Positions 1-13,700 of a stretch of 64,000 bases of DNA are shown here, in pieces (positions within the stretch are counted from its first letter, which is position 1; each line of letters begins with the position of its first letter). The notes below the pieces were generated by a model. The model did no database searches. It saw only the letters and a list, made by a program, of their open reading frames with translations, and was not told the origin of the DNA. Made by a program: the position numbers and the translations under genes. Source of the stretch: Apostichopus japonicus. Lineage: Eukaryota; Echinodermata; Holothuroidea; Aspidochirotida; Stichopodidae. The stretch covers positions 14,069,001-14,133,000 of the forward strand of contig NC_092566.1 of the NCBI RefSeq assembly GCF_037975245.1. The letters run 5' to 3'.

Positions 1-396
1 ATATTTGTCAACTCTCCAGTAGGTTCCAACTTCTAAGATTAACCTCAATTGCAGGATCGTAATAAGTTACCCCAATATTAATTTAATATTCATGTTGAAA
101 TCGCGGTTTTTAAGATTCACCAGCCTGTTTTTCTGTAATATTGTCAAAAATGAAACAATCTACACAGTACCCCAATGAGGATTTGTTCCTAACGTAGAAT
201 GAAAGTTACAAATGTCTGTAGCGAACTTTCTCAACTTTTCCAGAGTCTGTGTTTGGCATTCATAATATGGTATAATAAAATCCCCTACAAACAGTGGTGT
301 CCTCCCATATTATTATAACCTTGTGGTTTAAATCATTTATTAAACAGCTCTTTTTGTGACCAATATAACTATCTAGTATATTGTATCTGTTAATAT

Positions 397-560
397 ACAA
401 ATAATGAATGGTTATGAGTGCAATAGTGCAAATATTTCATGAGTTGAAAGATGGAATGTTCCATTCAACGAGGCGCAGCCGAGTTGAATGGAACAAATTA
501 CATCTTACAACGAATGAAATATTTGCACTATTGCACGAATGGAAACCATTCATTATTTGT
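397..560. repeat. Fold-back (inverted-repeat) element
   Basis: Left arm from 397 (acaaataatgaatggtt, then tgcaatagtgcaaatatttcat) is matched in reverse complement by the right arm ending at 560. The apex is around gaggcgcagccgag near 470-485, flanked by ttcaac/gttgaa. Arms are about 75 bp with small mismatches, so the piece can form a long hairpin. It looks like a MITE or other fold-back transposable element. The short open frames across it are by-products of the palindrome. Confidence 0.75.
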
Positions 561-1202
561 TTTGTACAGCACCTTCAAATTTGGATATAATTGGATGTAA
601 AATGCACTCATGCAACAGATTGTTTTGAACAGACAGGCCTGTTTCTCTGCTCTCTTACCATTGAAAAAAGTGCTATCAAAAAAGTATAACCCATGGTTCT
701 ATTTCATAGAGTGGAATAGAGCGGATTTTGCGTGCAATCAACGAGCAATTGACCAATCAAATGACCAGAAAACAATTAGGTGTTGTATAAAACCATCTAG
801 TATATTGTATCCGGTTACCTCAATTTAAAGTAGTGGCTAATATCTGATTTCTTCATTTAGTGGGATTAAAGAAACCAAACCATAGGAATCATTTGAAACA
901 ATGCAGGTTGACATACTAGCATGACGGTCAAGCCTACCTATAGAAAAACAGTCCTCAATTTCAATCGAGCATTAACAATTTGTTACTTGATAGCATATAT
1001 AAATACCCCAAATACTGCCATTTGGATTCATGCTTGAGCGCACCTAATTAATTGACCAGTCACCTGTATGATTGTAAACACACGTACACTAATGGCCAGC
1101 ACTACTTTCCTGAGTGTGAAGACAAGTTTGGTTGACCACTGAAATAATAACACTGTGTGTTTAATCATAAACTTGAGCAGAGGAGTGTTCAGTATGGCTA
1201 GC

Positions 1203-1261
1203 ATTACCAACTCGGGTAGATATTCAATCTCATTACCAACTGGGGTAGATATTCAATCTCC
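1203..1261. repeat. 29-bp direct duplication
   Basis: Two tandem copies of cattaccaactcgggtagat plus attcaatct, the second with one substitution (ggggt for cgggt). Intronic; no function suggested. Confidence 0.8.
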
Positions 1262-1613
1262 CCTGTTTTTGGCCAAAAAAAGGGGACTCGGGTGGTATTT
1301 GCTATAGGCAGGGAAGATCGTAATGAGTGAATCTGGGGCAAAGTGAACAAGCCTGGGTTGTATTAGTTTAATTATGCTCTTTTATATAGTGTCTACTCAA
1401 CAAGCAGTTTATATGTAAATACTGGGATTTGTCAGGGTGCACACAGGGTAGCATCGTATATGAAACTTATGCAAGCAATTATTATTTGGCTTTAAATTTT
1501 CTGGACCAAATTTCACAATGGACCCCCTCCCCCTAGAGTGTCATTATAGTTTTGTATATATTTAATATTAATTCATCATTTCTTAGCCATAAACTTTTTC
1601 TGAAATTTCACAG

Positions 1614-1730
1614 GAATCTGTGCTTCTCTGCCGTGCCGTAACGGAGGCACATGTAGCCCAACTCAGGCTGGGACGTCATTCAGCTGTACTTGCACATCAG
1701 AATTCTTCCTTCCTGACTGCACTTCTAGAG
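1614..1730 (+). CDS. Exon 1 of window: EGF-like domain 1
   Basis: 39 codons, phase 1 at both ends. Six cysteines in EGF order: [17 protein letters not shown], then PDC. C2-C3 reads CRNGGTC (O-fucose consensus C-x4-S/T-C) and C1-C2 reads CASLPC (O-glucose consensus C-x-S-x-P-C). Acceptor tttcacag, donor gttagt. The first two bases complete a codon begun in an upstream exon outside the window. Confidence 0.93.
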
Positions 1731-4700
1731 GTTAGTGTGTCACCTTTAAATCATTCAATTCACCACACTTTATATCCATTTGAGTAAACAAACAAAGTAT
1801 CAGTACAAGGAAGTGGAGGAGAGGTGAGTTAAAGGCATTGAAGACTCGCCCCAATTAGCGTGCGGCCATCTGAAAAAGTTTCTGAAAAACTTCTGTTGCT
1901 TGCAAGTGACGTGTTGTTCGTGTCGCTACAAAATGCAGACAGTAATGAAACGTGATACCTTTTTATCTTTAGCTGGACCTGAGATTTCCATCGCTGTATC
2001 GTTTGTATACTGTGCTGTGGGTATTGACCGCAGCTGTATATACTGACTGTACACTAGTGTCTAATTAATTACCGACGGTAGCAAGCTGTGTGTGTATTTT
2101 TCTGGGATCGATGGTGGTGTTTAACACTTCTGTTACACTTCATTCGAAACTAGGTCAAATTACCGGCATTAGACGTTTCTTTATGTGCAAGTGTTCACAC
2201 CCTTTAAGCTAGATGCTCTTGTAGGCTGCTCCACTCCACAGAAGAATAAACATTAAAAAAAAGAAGAGAATTTAACGAAAGAAGAGGGAGGTTAAGGAAA
2301 ATGTAGCTTGTCTATATCTGTAGTAAATCCAATTGTTCTCTTACTTTTTGCAGAAAGTATTGATCATATTTCAAATACTGTGTTTGTAGATACATACATC
2401 ATGAAGGAGTTGACAGAGGTAATAACTATTTATTCATGCAACATGAACATGTAACCGTCCATCGAATCAGCAAAGTATTTAGATTATTCGAACAGGACAT
2501 TTTATAGCCAAAGGAAATGTGTATACTATATTCATTTGAAATATGGATGAACTTGTGTTTGAGTTTAAGGTAGAGAAAGTTGTAGCAAATTTCGAAAATG
2601 GAAGATCTTCTCTATACATTAAGAATTAGTCTTCACATTTCCCTCCCCATCCCCATCCTCACACCCATCCCCACACCCATCCCCAACTCAATGCACACAT
2701 AAGCACCCACCCATATACACACAGAAAGAACTGTGTACTTGCTTTGGTTTGTAAAATAATTGAAGTTTATATTTTAAAATACCCCTTGCTACCTTGTTCC
2801 GTTTAATTTTCATTTCAGATCCATGTTTCGCAAATCCTTGTCAGAATGGAGGTACTTGTGCACTGGATACCAACCCTCGAAGATATTCTTGTACCTGTCC
2901 CTCGGACTACCTGGGTGAAAACTGCCAAAATCTTGGTGAGGTTTCTTGAAATATCTTCCTGAGTTTTAAGTAACAATTACAACAAACTTATACTGTAATG
3001 ATATATTTTATTTTGGGACTCAAAGTCAATGACTGGAACCCACAGCAAAATAAATCTCCACCAACTAATGGCTGGCTAGCTTCAGTTAGCAGAGCATAGG
3101 ACTTGCAATAGCTGTACAGGAATCTCCACCAACTAATGGCTGGCTAGCTTCAGTTAGCAGAGCATAGGACTTGCAATAGCTGTACAGGAATCTCCACCAA
3201 CTAATGGCTGGCTAGCTTCAGTTAGCAGAGCATAGGACTTGCAATAGCTGTACAGGAATCTCCACCAACTAATGGCTTCAGTTAGCAGAGCACTGGACTT
3301 ACAATAGCTGTACAGGAATCTCTACCAACTAATGGCTGGCTAGCTTCAGTTAGCAGAGCATAGGACTTGCAATAGCTGCACAGGAATCTCCACCAACTAA
3401 TGGCTTCAGTTAGCAAAGCACTGGACTTACAATAGCTGTACAGGAATCTCCACCAACAATGGCTGGCTAGCTTCAGTTAGCAGAGCATAGGACTTACAAT
3501 AGCTGTACAGGAATCTCCACCAACTAATGGCTGGCTAGCTTCAGTTAGCAGAGCACAGGAATATCCACCAACTAATGGCTGGCTAGCTAGATAGCTTCAG
3601 TTAGCAGAGCATAGGACATGTAATCCTGAGATCACTCATTCAAATCTTGTTCTAACCAAACTTAAATTTCCATATCAATTAATCAAAGTATTTCATATTA
3701 ATATTCAGAAACTGCTAGATAATTGATGAATATTTCCTTTTCCATCTCTCTCTTCTAGATCCTTGCCTTGATAATCCATGCCTTCAGGGAGGTACCTGCA
3801 ATGCCCTCAGTCAGGGGCTCTTCTTTCAGTGTCAGTGCCCATCTGGCTCCTTTGGAAACAACTGCCAAAACACAGGTTATCTATCAAACCTTTTTAAGAT
3901 CAGTTCTGTTCACACATGACACTGAATACCACGCAATAATAAGATGTAATTTCTGCTGTCAGAGATACTTGGAAAATTTAGGGAAAGAAAAATAGGTGGA
4001 AACATGAAATCTAACTCTCACTGTATAGCTTATCTGTCCAATCTCTTACCTATATTCCTATTGGTTGATTAACTGGTCCATCGGTTTTCCCATTGGTGGA
4101 TTTAACTGGACCTACAACTAAAACCTTAGCCAATGATGCATGAGCTATGCTGTATATAAACCACAAGCCTATAACTTTATATCCCGCTTAATTTAAGAGA
4201 GAGATATTCAATTGAAATTTGTTGGAACTACTTCCAAGGTTCATTCATTTATGTACCATAGATCAGTATAATGATTGGAATCTCAGGCAGTCTCTTACCA
4301 CAAGAGATGATTGGTGATACCAACAAAACAACAATGTGTTCAAGACAGTGTTATATATATATATATATAGGTTCATTAATTCTGAGGTTGGCTGAAATAT
4401 TAACCCACAGAAGAGGGGTAGTATATGCCAGCTGCTGGACAAGATATTTATACAGTGAGCACAGATGTAATGCATGACAAGGAAATAGGGAATCCTCTTC
4501 AAAAGTATTTTCTCAGAAATGGAGCACAGTACTGTAGCCACTGATATATAAAACCATCTGAATTCTGAGACAAAAATGGTTACCTACACAAACAGGTAGT
4601 TTAGTTTACAAGCTCTCGCCATGGTGATTCAAGTGACAGAAGGCTCCTATACCTTCCTCTGTCACCTTTTTCTTTCAAATTCAAGACCGTAGAAGTGTGT

Positions 4701-7700
4701 TGATTTCTAAATACTATTTTACAACATATTTTACTATGGATCAGATTAAAACTTGAGAACACAAAGAAAAGAGGAGACGTTTGTACAGTTCAATGCTCCG
4801 TAAAAAATGCCATGATTCATATAGGAAAGATAACAGATTAGCTGGTTTTTAGCCTCAAGAGTTTCTGAAGTGACAACTGCAACGACAACTTCAGTCCCAT
4901 TCAAGGTGCAACTTAAACTAGACTTTGTACATCTGCTGTGAAAGAGTGGTAGCCATATGATCGGAGGTGATATTTGTTATAAAAAGCAGCAGTCTTCCTC
5001 AGATATTTATCTGATGCATGTGTACTGATTTTGCTTTCTATACTTGATATCCACAGATCCGTGCAGCTCTAATCCTTGTGATAACGGAGGCACCTGTCAT
5101 GCTACGGGTGACTTTACAGGTTTTAACTGCATATGTCCTGCTGGCATCATTGGACCAACATGTCAAGTACAGGGTAAGTATGTATATATGTATTTGTATG
5201 TATTTTAGATCCTCCTGTAAGTAGGAACTGGCGAAGAAGCCTCATTGGCTTATCAAAGCCGCAAGCTCACCGAAGTCAGTCTCTTACATTCATATTTTTC
5301 GTCCATGATTATGAATTGTTAATTGTCAACAACTCTGTAACTGGACGACATACATTAATCTTGGAGTGACTCGAACTGGGGACCTTATGATTGGAAGGCA
5401 CCGGCATTAACCACTGAGCTAACACTCCAAGTAGCATTGTAATATTTGTTTATACAGATTGTATGATACTCTGGGACAAGTCCTAGAATTGGGTTTGCTT
5501 AAAATTACTTTTTTAATAATAAAGAAGTTCAAGTTTATGATATCATGGATTGGGAGGTTAAAGTATTCATTCTTTTGGTGTTTGAGATCTTCCCTGTTTT
5601 CACAGTGGTAACTTAAATTTCTTGCAATCACAAGCAGTATTTTCAAGAACTCAGTCTGTTAATTATAACAAAACAGCTGATATCAGAGATAATATTCAGA
5701 TTTGGGCAAAGTTGAGAGTGGATTTGTATGGTCTTTCAGTTTGGTACATTTGAATTTCTATCAATTTCGTTGAGTGCTTAAATTTGATTGATTTTGAAAC
5801 ACAGTTTAATTATGCATTAGCAGTAGATGGAAACAGATAATAATAATAAGTAATATTTATATAGCGCATAATCAGCAAAGCTGCTCAAAGCGCTTTACAA
5901 ATGTAAAACCTAAAAACAAATAGTAACAAAAACCAAAATATTAAATATATAGAACCAATAAGGCAAAAAATGTAACTGCCAAAAGCAACAATATAAAAAA
6001 CACACGTACTACACGATACTAGAAACTAAAACGCAATAGTCCAAAACAATTTCAGAAGTATGTAAATAGAAAAATAGATTAAATCATAGTCAATGTTTAA
6101 ATATAAATAAGTATGAGAACTATAGTACAGTAAGACAATTATTGTAAAACCCTTAAACAGATAGTAATAAACACCCAATACTAAACGATAAAAAATAGAA
6201 CCCTAAACGTAGTAAATAAATAAAATATACATTTAAAAAAATGTTAAGAATTAAGTGAGTAGTTCCAAACTTACTATCTATGCATAATAAAAGTTAAAAC
6301 ACAGTCTATTACACAGTAAAAGGGAGTCTAAAATGATATGTTTTTTATGCAGTTTTACAAACAGATCTAAAAACAAAACAAAAACATTGGCATTTGTAGA
6401 ACTTCAAAATATAAATTTTATCTTTAAGTATGAAGAAAGTGTGCCAACCTCTGCTAGCTGAGGTGTACACCTCTTCATTTCACTTCCATAGCTGCTTTTG
6501 GTTATCCAAACAGAAATTCTTTTTTTGGGACACTGTTCAAGCAGAAATTTTTCTTTTATTTTCAGTGTCTTCAAAGTGATGGTGGATGATACCATATATA
6601 ATCATATATCATTATATATAATATAAATATAATAATTATATATTTAGTTACAATGCAATCTGAACTCGATGTAAACAGTGAGTTGTCTCCCAGACAACAT
6701 TCCAAAGCTGCTTTTGGTTGTCCGAACAGAAATTCGGTCGATTTTTGTCCGGACTTTTAAATTTAAAATTTTATCTTTAAGTATCAGAGAAGCGTGCCAA
6801 TCTATTGGGACACTTTACTAACAGAAATATTTCTTGTGTCTGTATCACTCTAGTTTATTGATATTCAGAGAAATGTCTAATTTTTTGTGAAGATATTACG
6901 TTAGCCTGTCAGTACCTCTCTGCTCTTAATCATGATAAAATTTCCTGAAATGCAAAGTTACATGATGAATTCCTCATTTTTTTAGAGTCTTCTGCAGTTT
7001 TGGAAAAGAAATGACTAAGCAAGCTATCCATTGTATTGATAAAACGTCCTATAACACTGTTTCTTAAATTGTTTAACCTTTTTACAGCACCTTGTACTGT
7101 AAATCCGTGTAGTGCTGGCAGTACATGTGTGAATGACATGAGCCAGCAGTCTGGATTCACTTGCCTGTGTCAGTCTGGAAGAGTTGGAGATACTTGCAAT
7201 GGAATTGGTAAGCTACATGACAAGAATTAGTCCATTACCCATAGGTTGCATTTTTCAGCTCTCTTGACCTCAACTTACTGAAACTTTATCTCTCCTGCAA
7301 ACCAGACTGGGATTGGTGAGTTTGAAAGAGTTGATTTGTTCACACCTTGCCATGCCTGCCTTGATCTGATGGTGATTTGGCTACTAGCTGTTTGATGAGT
7401 TGCATAATAGACGAATAGGCAGCTCAACTAAGGTGCGAAAAGAAGGGTCTGATCACTCAGTTAACCAACTGGAAAAACCTGCCATTCAGTACAAACAGCA
7501 GGTTTTTGGGTACAATATGGCTAATGGACACTTTCGCGGCATGTGTTTTGTTTTCGAATTGATATGGAGTTGATGGGATCATACCTCTGCTGTCTGAGGT
7601 GTACACCTCTTTGTCTTCAGTTCCGGCCACCATCTCAATTGAACAGTTTGAAAGTGTGGTGCTTGCCACTCTGTAAGCCTAACCGGCAGAGTTATAGTGC

Positions 7701-10700
7701 TTTGTTATTGTTAGTATGTAACAAATGATGTTGCATCAGACAATGTCACGGAAATGCATTCTACCTGTGATCCCCAATGTACTTTGATGAGAAAACTAAA
7801 TCTGATTCACAAATCACCTTTAGGTCTCTTTTGAACTCTTTGAGGTAAAATAGTTTTCATGTTGTGAATGAAATTCGTATATAAGAGGCAAATTTATAAT
7901 TTTTATTGAGAGAATTGGTTGCTGAAAAATGTGTATTGTGTACATTAATGTAATTAGAGCCTGTCCTAGGGCTATATATTATCATTATTAATCAATTTTG
8001 TATATTATTTACTTTTATCATCTTTTCACTAGATGTTTGTGATATATTGACTCCTTGCCTGAATGCTGGTAGTTGTATCCCTAATACAGAGGAGGGTACC
8101 TTCTCATGTAGGTGTTCAGGAGGGTTCACTGGAGAAATCTGTCAGATTGGAAGTAAGTATTAAAGCAAATATATCCTTCTCCTATTAGTTAGTTATGACT
8201 CAGATGAACTCAAATGAGAATACTTCTCTGCAAAACCTTTAATAATTAGTTACATCTCACATTGTTATTTCACTAATTCCCAATAGTGTTTTCACGACAT
8301 GTTACTACATTCAATGATGTACTCTGTAAACTCAAACTTTTCTTCTCTTGCTAAAAAACACATTTGTCATCAATCGGAGAAGATTCTGTTAGGCGGATCG
8401 AAATGTAAGACCCTCTCCCTCTTGACATTTGTGAGATGGGGATGACATGGACATTATTTTCTTAAAGAAGTTCCTTGGCAGTGCCTTATTTTCAAGTCTC
8501 CTACCAATAAATGTTACTCTCTTTTTATTGATATAGTATTGTCTTTAATCCGATGTCATTCACCTTCTTGTGTACTCTTTGCTGCACATAATTGTGATTA
8601 ATACAAACATTTCTCATATCTTTTCCTTCAGATCCGTGCACAAGCCTTCCATGCCTGAATGGAGGCACATGTGTACCTACTGGAGAATCTTATATTTGTC
8701 TTTGTGCTGGTTCATTTAGTGGAGCCAACTGTGGAGATAATTGTAAGTTGTCTCAACCCTTTATGAGAATGTTTCAATTCACTGTATATTGTTTGTTGAG
8801 GTTTATAGAATTTAATACTATCCTTAGGGTAGCATGGCCACTCAGGTACAGTATCACATAATGACTAAACAATGGAAATATTACCCCCCCCCCCCCAGTT
8901 GAAACAAACATGGTAAAGCAGTGACACATTTGGGTACTGATGTTTAGAATATGTGCGAGAAATTTGGAAGTAGAGATTACAGTATTGTACAATCATATTG
9001 TTGTTGGCAATGGTGCATGTAGCAACCACTCTATATATTGTCATGATAGTTCAGTATATAACAAAGAATGAAAGGGTGGGAGGGGGTGATAGTGGATTCC
9101 CTCTGCTGGTTTTTGAAAGTCCCCTGATGATACATTTTGGCTCTGTATGGCACATGTTGATTCTGTATTACATCTTCCATTACATATTGCTCGTAATTAA
9201 TTAATTTTTCCCATCCTTGCAGCCACAACACCCACTGAACCACCAATGACATGTCAGGAGGGAACTGAATTTCTCTGTCTGACTACTGAATGCATCAGTC
9301 TGAGCCAAAGGTGTGATGGATTGATTGATTGTGCTGATGGATTCTTTGACGAGGTCGGTTGTCTTCCTCCTTGTAATGCCGACCAGTTTTCTTGTCAAGA
9401 TGGAGGTGCCTGCATCCCCTTACTTCAGCTCTGTGATAACACACCAAACTGTGATGACGGTTCTGATGAAACACCAGAACAGTGCCGTAAGTATTCAAAA
9501 TGCAATATTAATGCGACAGAATATAATAACTATCAAATATTCATAAAATCACCTAAACATTTAAAGAACTCATATTGCAAAAGTAGTGTAACTCAAGAAG
9601 TTCCTAAGAGCCTGTAGAACATAAGCCCTTCATGAGCTCTTGGAACAGGAAGAGACAGACAAGTTCTTGCTCTGTTATTTTTAAATACATTTCTCTTTGA
9701 CAATGGTTCAGATGGAACAAAAGAACAGTGATGTACTAGTGTTTTGAAGTGAATGTGACAGGTTTCAATACTTATCAAATATTTAATCAAGTCTGCTAAA
9801 ATTTAAGGAAAAAAGAAAGAACGAAAACACAGTAAAGTTGGTATAGCAGCATGGATAGATATTCCTAAGTTAGATAATATCTGCATAAGCTTACAATACA
9901 GAACAGACACTGACCATTGACTGTATATGCAGCTGCAATAACTTCAATCTTAAATTGTTGTTAAGTAATAAATGCTGAATATTGAGTTGAGTGCGTTATT
10001 TGCATTGGATATCATCCAGCGATTCATTCATTTGTTGCATGTGAAAGTTTAAGCCTGGATGTTGTTAATGATAATGATAAATGCAGCAACTAATTATTTC
10101 TAGTAAGTGACATTTTGTCCAGTGAGAAACATTTAGGTCATGGTTCTTTCATTTTGAACAGTCACGGTCATATCAGGAAACTGAAAGTATCGTTATGATA
10201 TGACTTTCTTACTCCTGAAAAGTTTGTTCTACTGCTTTAATATAAAAAATAAGCAGTGTTTATGCAAAGCCTTTCCCTAATTTTAAAAGAAAATATGCTT
10301 CTAGTTTGAAGTTTTAACCATGTCTACCATTGAGCATATGTTGAATTTGATGGCATAGTAGATTGACTTTCACATTTTTTTCAGGTTCAGGAACTGTCTA
10401 TTCCTAGAAAGGACACACCTCAATCATGTAAAACTTGATTGAACACCACCAGTTTTAAATAACAGCCTGAACAATTTTATATAAAAGTCTTGTTGCAAAT
10501 CACTCCATTCTTGAAAAGGAAACTGATGTTATTTATTACTTTTCATGTATTGATATTTATGTGTAATATGTACATTTAATGTCATCCTTCATTTTGTTAT
10601 TTATTTATTCAGTGGCTCCCTGTAGCTCTGACCCCTGTAGAAATGGTGGAAGCTGCAACGAACCAACTCCACTGACCTTTGACTGTATCTGTTTAGATGG

Positions 10701-13700
10701 ATACACTGGTGTCTTCTGTGAAAGCAGTAAGTATATACTGAAACATGTTATTATCTTGAAGAAGTCTGTTCCAAAAGTTACTTTAGAATCCCAACCGGTT
10801 TTTGTACTTTGTAGCCACATTTGGGCAACTCCCTGAACAGAGTGTTCTAAGAATACAATATGGCAAACTAAGACACTCTCCTGTTTGCTTTTTTCTTCAA
10901 ACCTTTCAAGTCTTAATTTGCTAGTAATCAGTTAAACCATTCAAACCATTCAAGTATAAATGTTATTGCCCAGAGACTTTGTGATGTTGGTATTATTCAC
11001 TTTGCAAAGAACAAATTGGAAATAGAAACATTAGTTTATGATGATAGTTTAAAGTTATTCCTTGGCTTGAAGGCATTATAACTTCCATGCTGCATCGTAT
11101 CAAGTCAACGGTCAACAGGTTACACTAAGTGGTAATGTTTGTTTCTACTTGCAGCTATTTCTCCATCTAATGATCCTCCTGAGTTCACCTCACCAAACAC
11201 CTTTTCCATCCCGGAAGATACTCCATCTGGTAAGTTTGAACTACTCTTTATAAGGGAAGATACTCCACCTAGTATTTAAACTTAAAGAAATCTCAGTTTC
11301 AAGTAATTCAAAAATTTTATTGTGATATATTGTACAATTATTGTTTATTTTACTTTGTTTTGACTTTTCCCATCAGTAGGTTTTTTCAGGCAAGCATATA
11401 CTTCATTGATCAGACTTCAGACTGTACGGCCAATCACCAGACGTGTTTGGTCATTCACAACTGTCATAAAGTTTGCCTTAAGTTTATAAGAGACCAGCAA
11501 AACCCAAATAACTACTTTTGCTGCAACTTTTTAGATATTTTCAATATGAAATTTAATATCAAATATAACGCTTTATCACGTTTTTTTTCTTTACTATCGC
11601 TTCACTCTAATTTTCATAGATTCCTTGGTGATAACCTTGACCGCCAGAGATTTGAATGGGGATTCTCTAGAATTTGGCATTCCGGACAGTCTTGGACTCT
11701 TCTACATGATAGATCTATCGAGCGGCCAAATATTTCTGAGACAGGAATTAGATAGAGAGGTACAGTAACGATCTTGTTCCTATAATATCTGAAGGTTTTC
11801 CTACAGAGTTTAATTTGGCAAGCTGCCTTGTAAGTCAAAAGTGGAGAATCAAAGTACTAGGTTGTTGGACTTTCTCAGTGAAGAAGAAACTGGCAATGTT
11901 TGATTAGAGAGAACAGATAGTGTGTGGTTATTAAGGGAAAATGAACTTACCTTAGGGACCAGGTAAACTGAAAATGTATCAAAATGTGATTTCTCAAAGA
12001 GGAAAATATGCTTTTATACTGCCAAAAACAAACCTGTGTTAGAGGACATGTCGTTAGAGGGCATGATTTTCGATCCTAGCTGGATCTTCTTCAAAGGCAA
12101 ACTAAAGGGAAAACAGATCAAGGACACATTGAAACTAGACAGATGAACAGACAACTAAATGAATAGTGTAAATTGACTGACTGAACAATGGAGATGAAAC
12201 AGCTTTGGGAATGAAAATGGCATTTTGGGGTCAAAAAATTCTCCAAGTTTTGTGGAACATTTTGAGGAAACATAATTTTGATTGTGGCTCCTGGCTAACA
12301 TGGATTTCAACACTAAATCATGAAATCTATTTGATCCTTCATTTCAAAAATCAAAACATACTTTAATGAGTTGCCTCAGTTTTGTATGTAAAATATAGCT
12401 GGGGTTGTAGCAAAGCTTGAAAAAGCACACAGAACAGACTGGCCAATTGCAAACTGGACATTTACCTCAGGAGGAAAGGGATGCAGAGGGGAGGGGGCTG
12501 AGCTTGGGGGGGGGGGGTGGTGGTTACTACATCAATTGTTCATGAATATGTAAGTCATTTCATGCCTTAAAATCACAGAGAGGTTCAAATGTTTTCAAAC
12601 CCTTGCCAAGTAGTATGTTACTTTATAGTACTATATTGCTCAGTAGTGTGTAATGTTATGTAGAGCTAGAATAAATAGAGTCATAATTGATCTGTAATGC
12701 TCCTTTAAGGATCTTTCTACCTTTCGTTCTTCTTTGCTTCCTTCTTTAGACTCCTCTTGGTGACTCATTCAACTTGACAGTAACAGTCAGAGACTCTGAA
12801 GGAGCAAGGGTAAGTGAAGTGACTCCTGGTCAGATGACAGAGAATTTGATACCTAATGCTGCTCTAGGAGCAGCCAAGCAAAGAATTGATCAATATTTGG
12901 AACTAATAGCAAGGAGCAAGGGGAAGTGAAGTGACTCCTGGTCAGAATGGCAGACAAATTGTTACCTGGGTGATTGACTTTGATACAGATGCCCTGGGTG
13001 ATTGACTTTGATACAGATGCCCTGGGTGATTGACTTTGATACAGATGCCCTGGGTGATTGACTTTGATACAGATGCCCTGGGTGATTGACTTTGATACAG
13101 ATGCCCTGGGTGATTGACATTGATACAGATGCCCTGGGTGATTGACTTTAACAGAAAACACAAGTTGGGGTGCTTAAAGACAATGTGTTTTACTTGAAAC
13201 TTTAAACATATGACAACGCCCTCTGTTAATTTTGGGCATGGCTGGAGAGCCCCATGACATAAATCTTCCTATCAGATTATGTGCCAGTTTTTACACGACT
13301 TGGTCAGAGTAGACACACAGGAATATGTTGTAATGCTTTTATATCTTCTTTGAATTATTATCATCTGATATTTCAGACTGATCAGGTGATAACTATCATC
13401 ATTGAAGATGTCAATGACAACCCTCCAGCAGACCTCAACCTACCAAGTCTAATCCAGCTCCCAGAGGACACCCCGCAAGAGGAGATCTATCGAGTCACCT
13501 CTACAGATCTGGATGATGGTCTCAATGCTTTAGTGTCTTACATGATTGAGAGTGTGACGTTGGAACCATCTTCAAATGCATCGGTATGGGCCAATTATCA
13601 CTTCCAATCTGTTGAGTAATGTATTAAAGAAGACACAAGCGCAACCATCTTAATTAATCTATTAATCTATCTGAAAGAGAAAATTGTCATAAAAAAATAT

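Larger units (their letters stand above)
1..1613. other. Intron sequence upstream of the first visible exon
   Basis: The first exon begins with two bases of a split codon, so this stretch is the 3' part of an intron. It holds a fold-back element (397-560), a flanking short direct repeat (about 368-388 and 791-811, both reading atctagtatattgtatc) and a 29-bp direct duplication at 1203-1261. I see no coding exon in it. Confidence 0.7.

Noticed and set aside
11330-11619. Open sequence upstream of exon 11 in a different frame
   Set aside because: The cadherin frame begins only after the acceptor at 11619; the upstream open stretch is in another frame and has no domain.
12853-13163. Minus-strand open frames with a repeated HPGHLYQ-like peptide
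   Set aside because: Product of the 28-bp tandem repeat; no independent evidence of coding.
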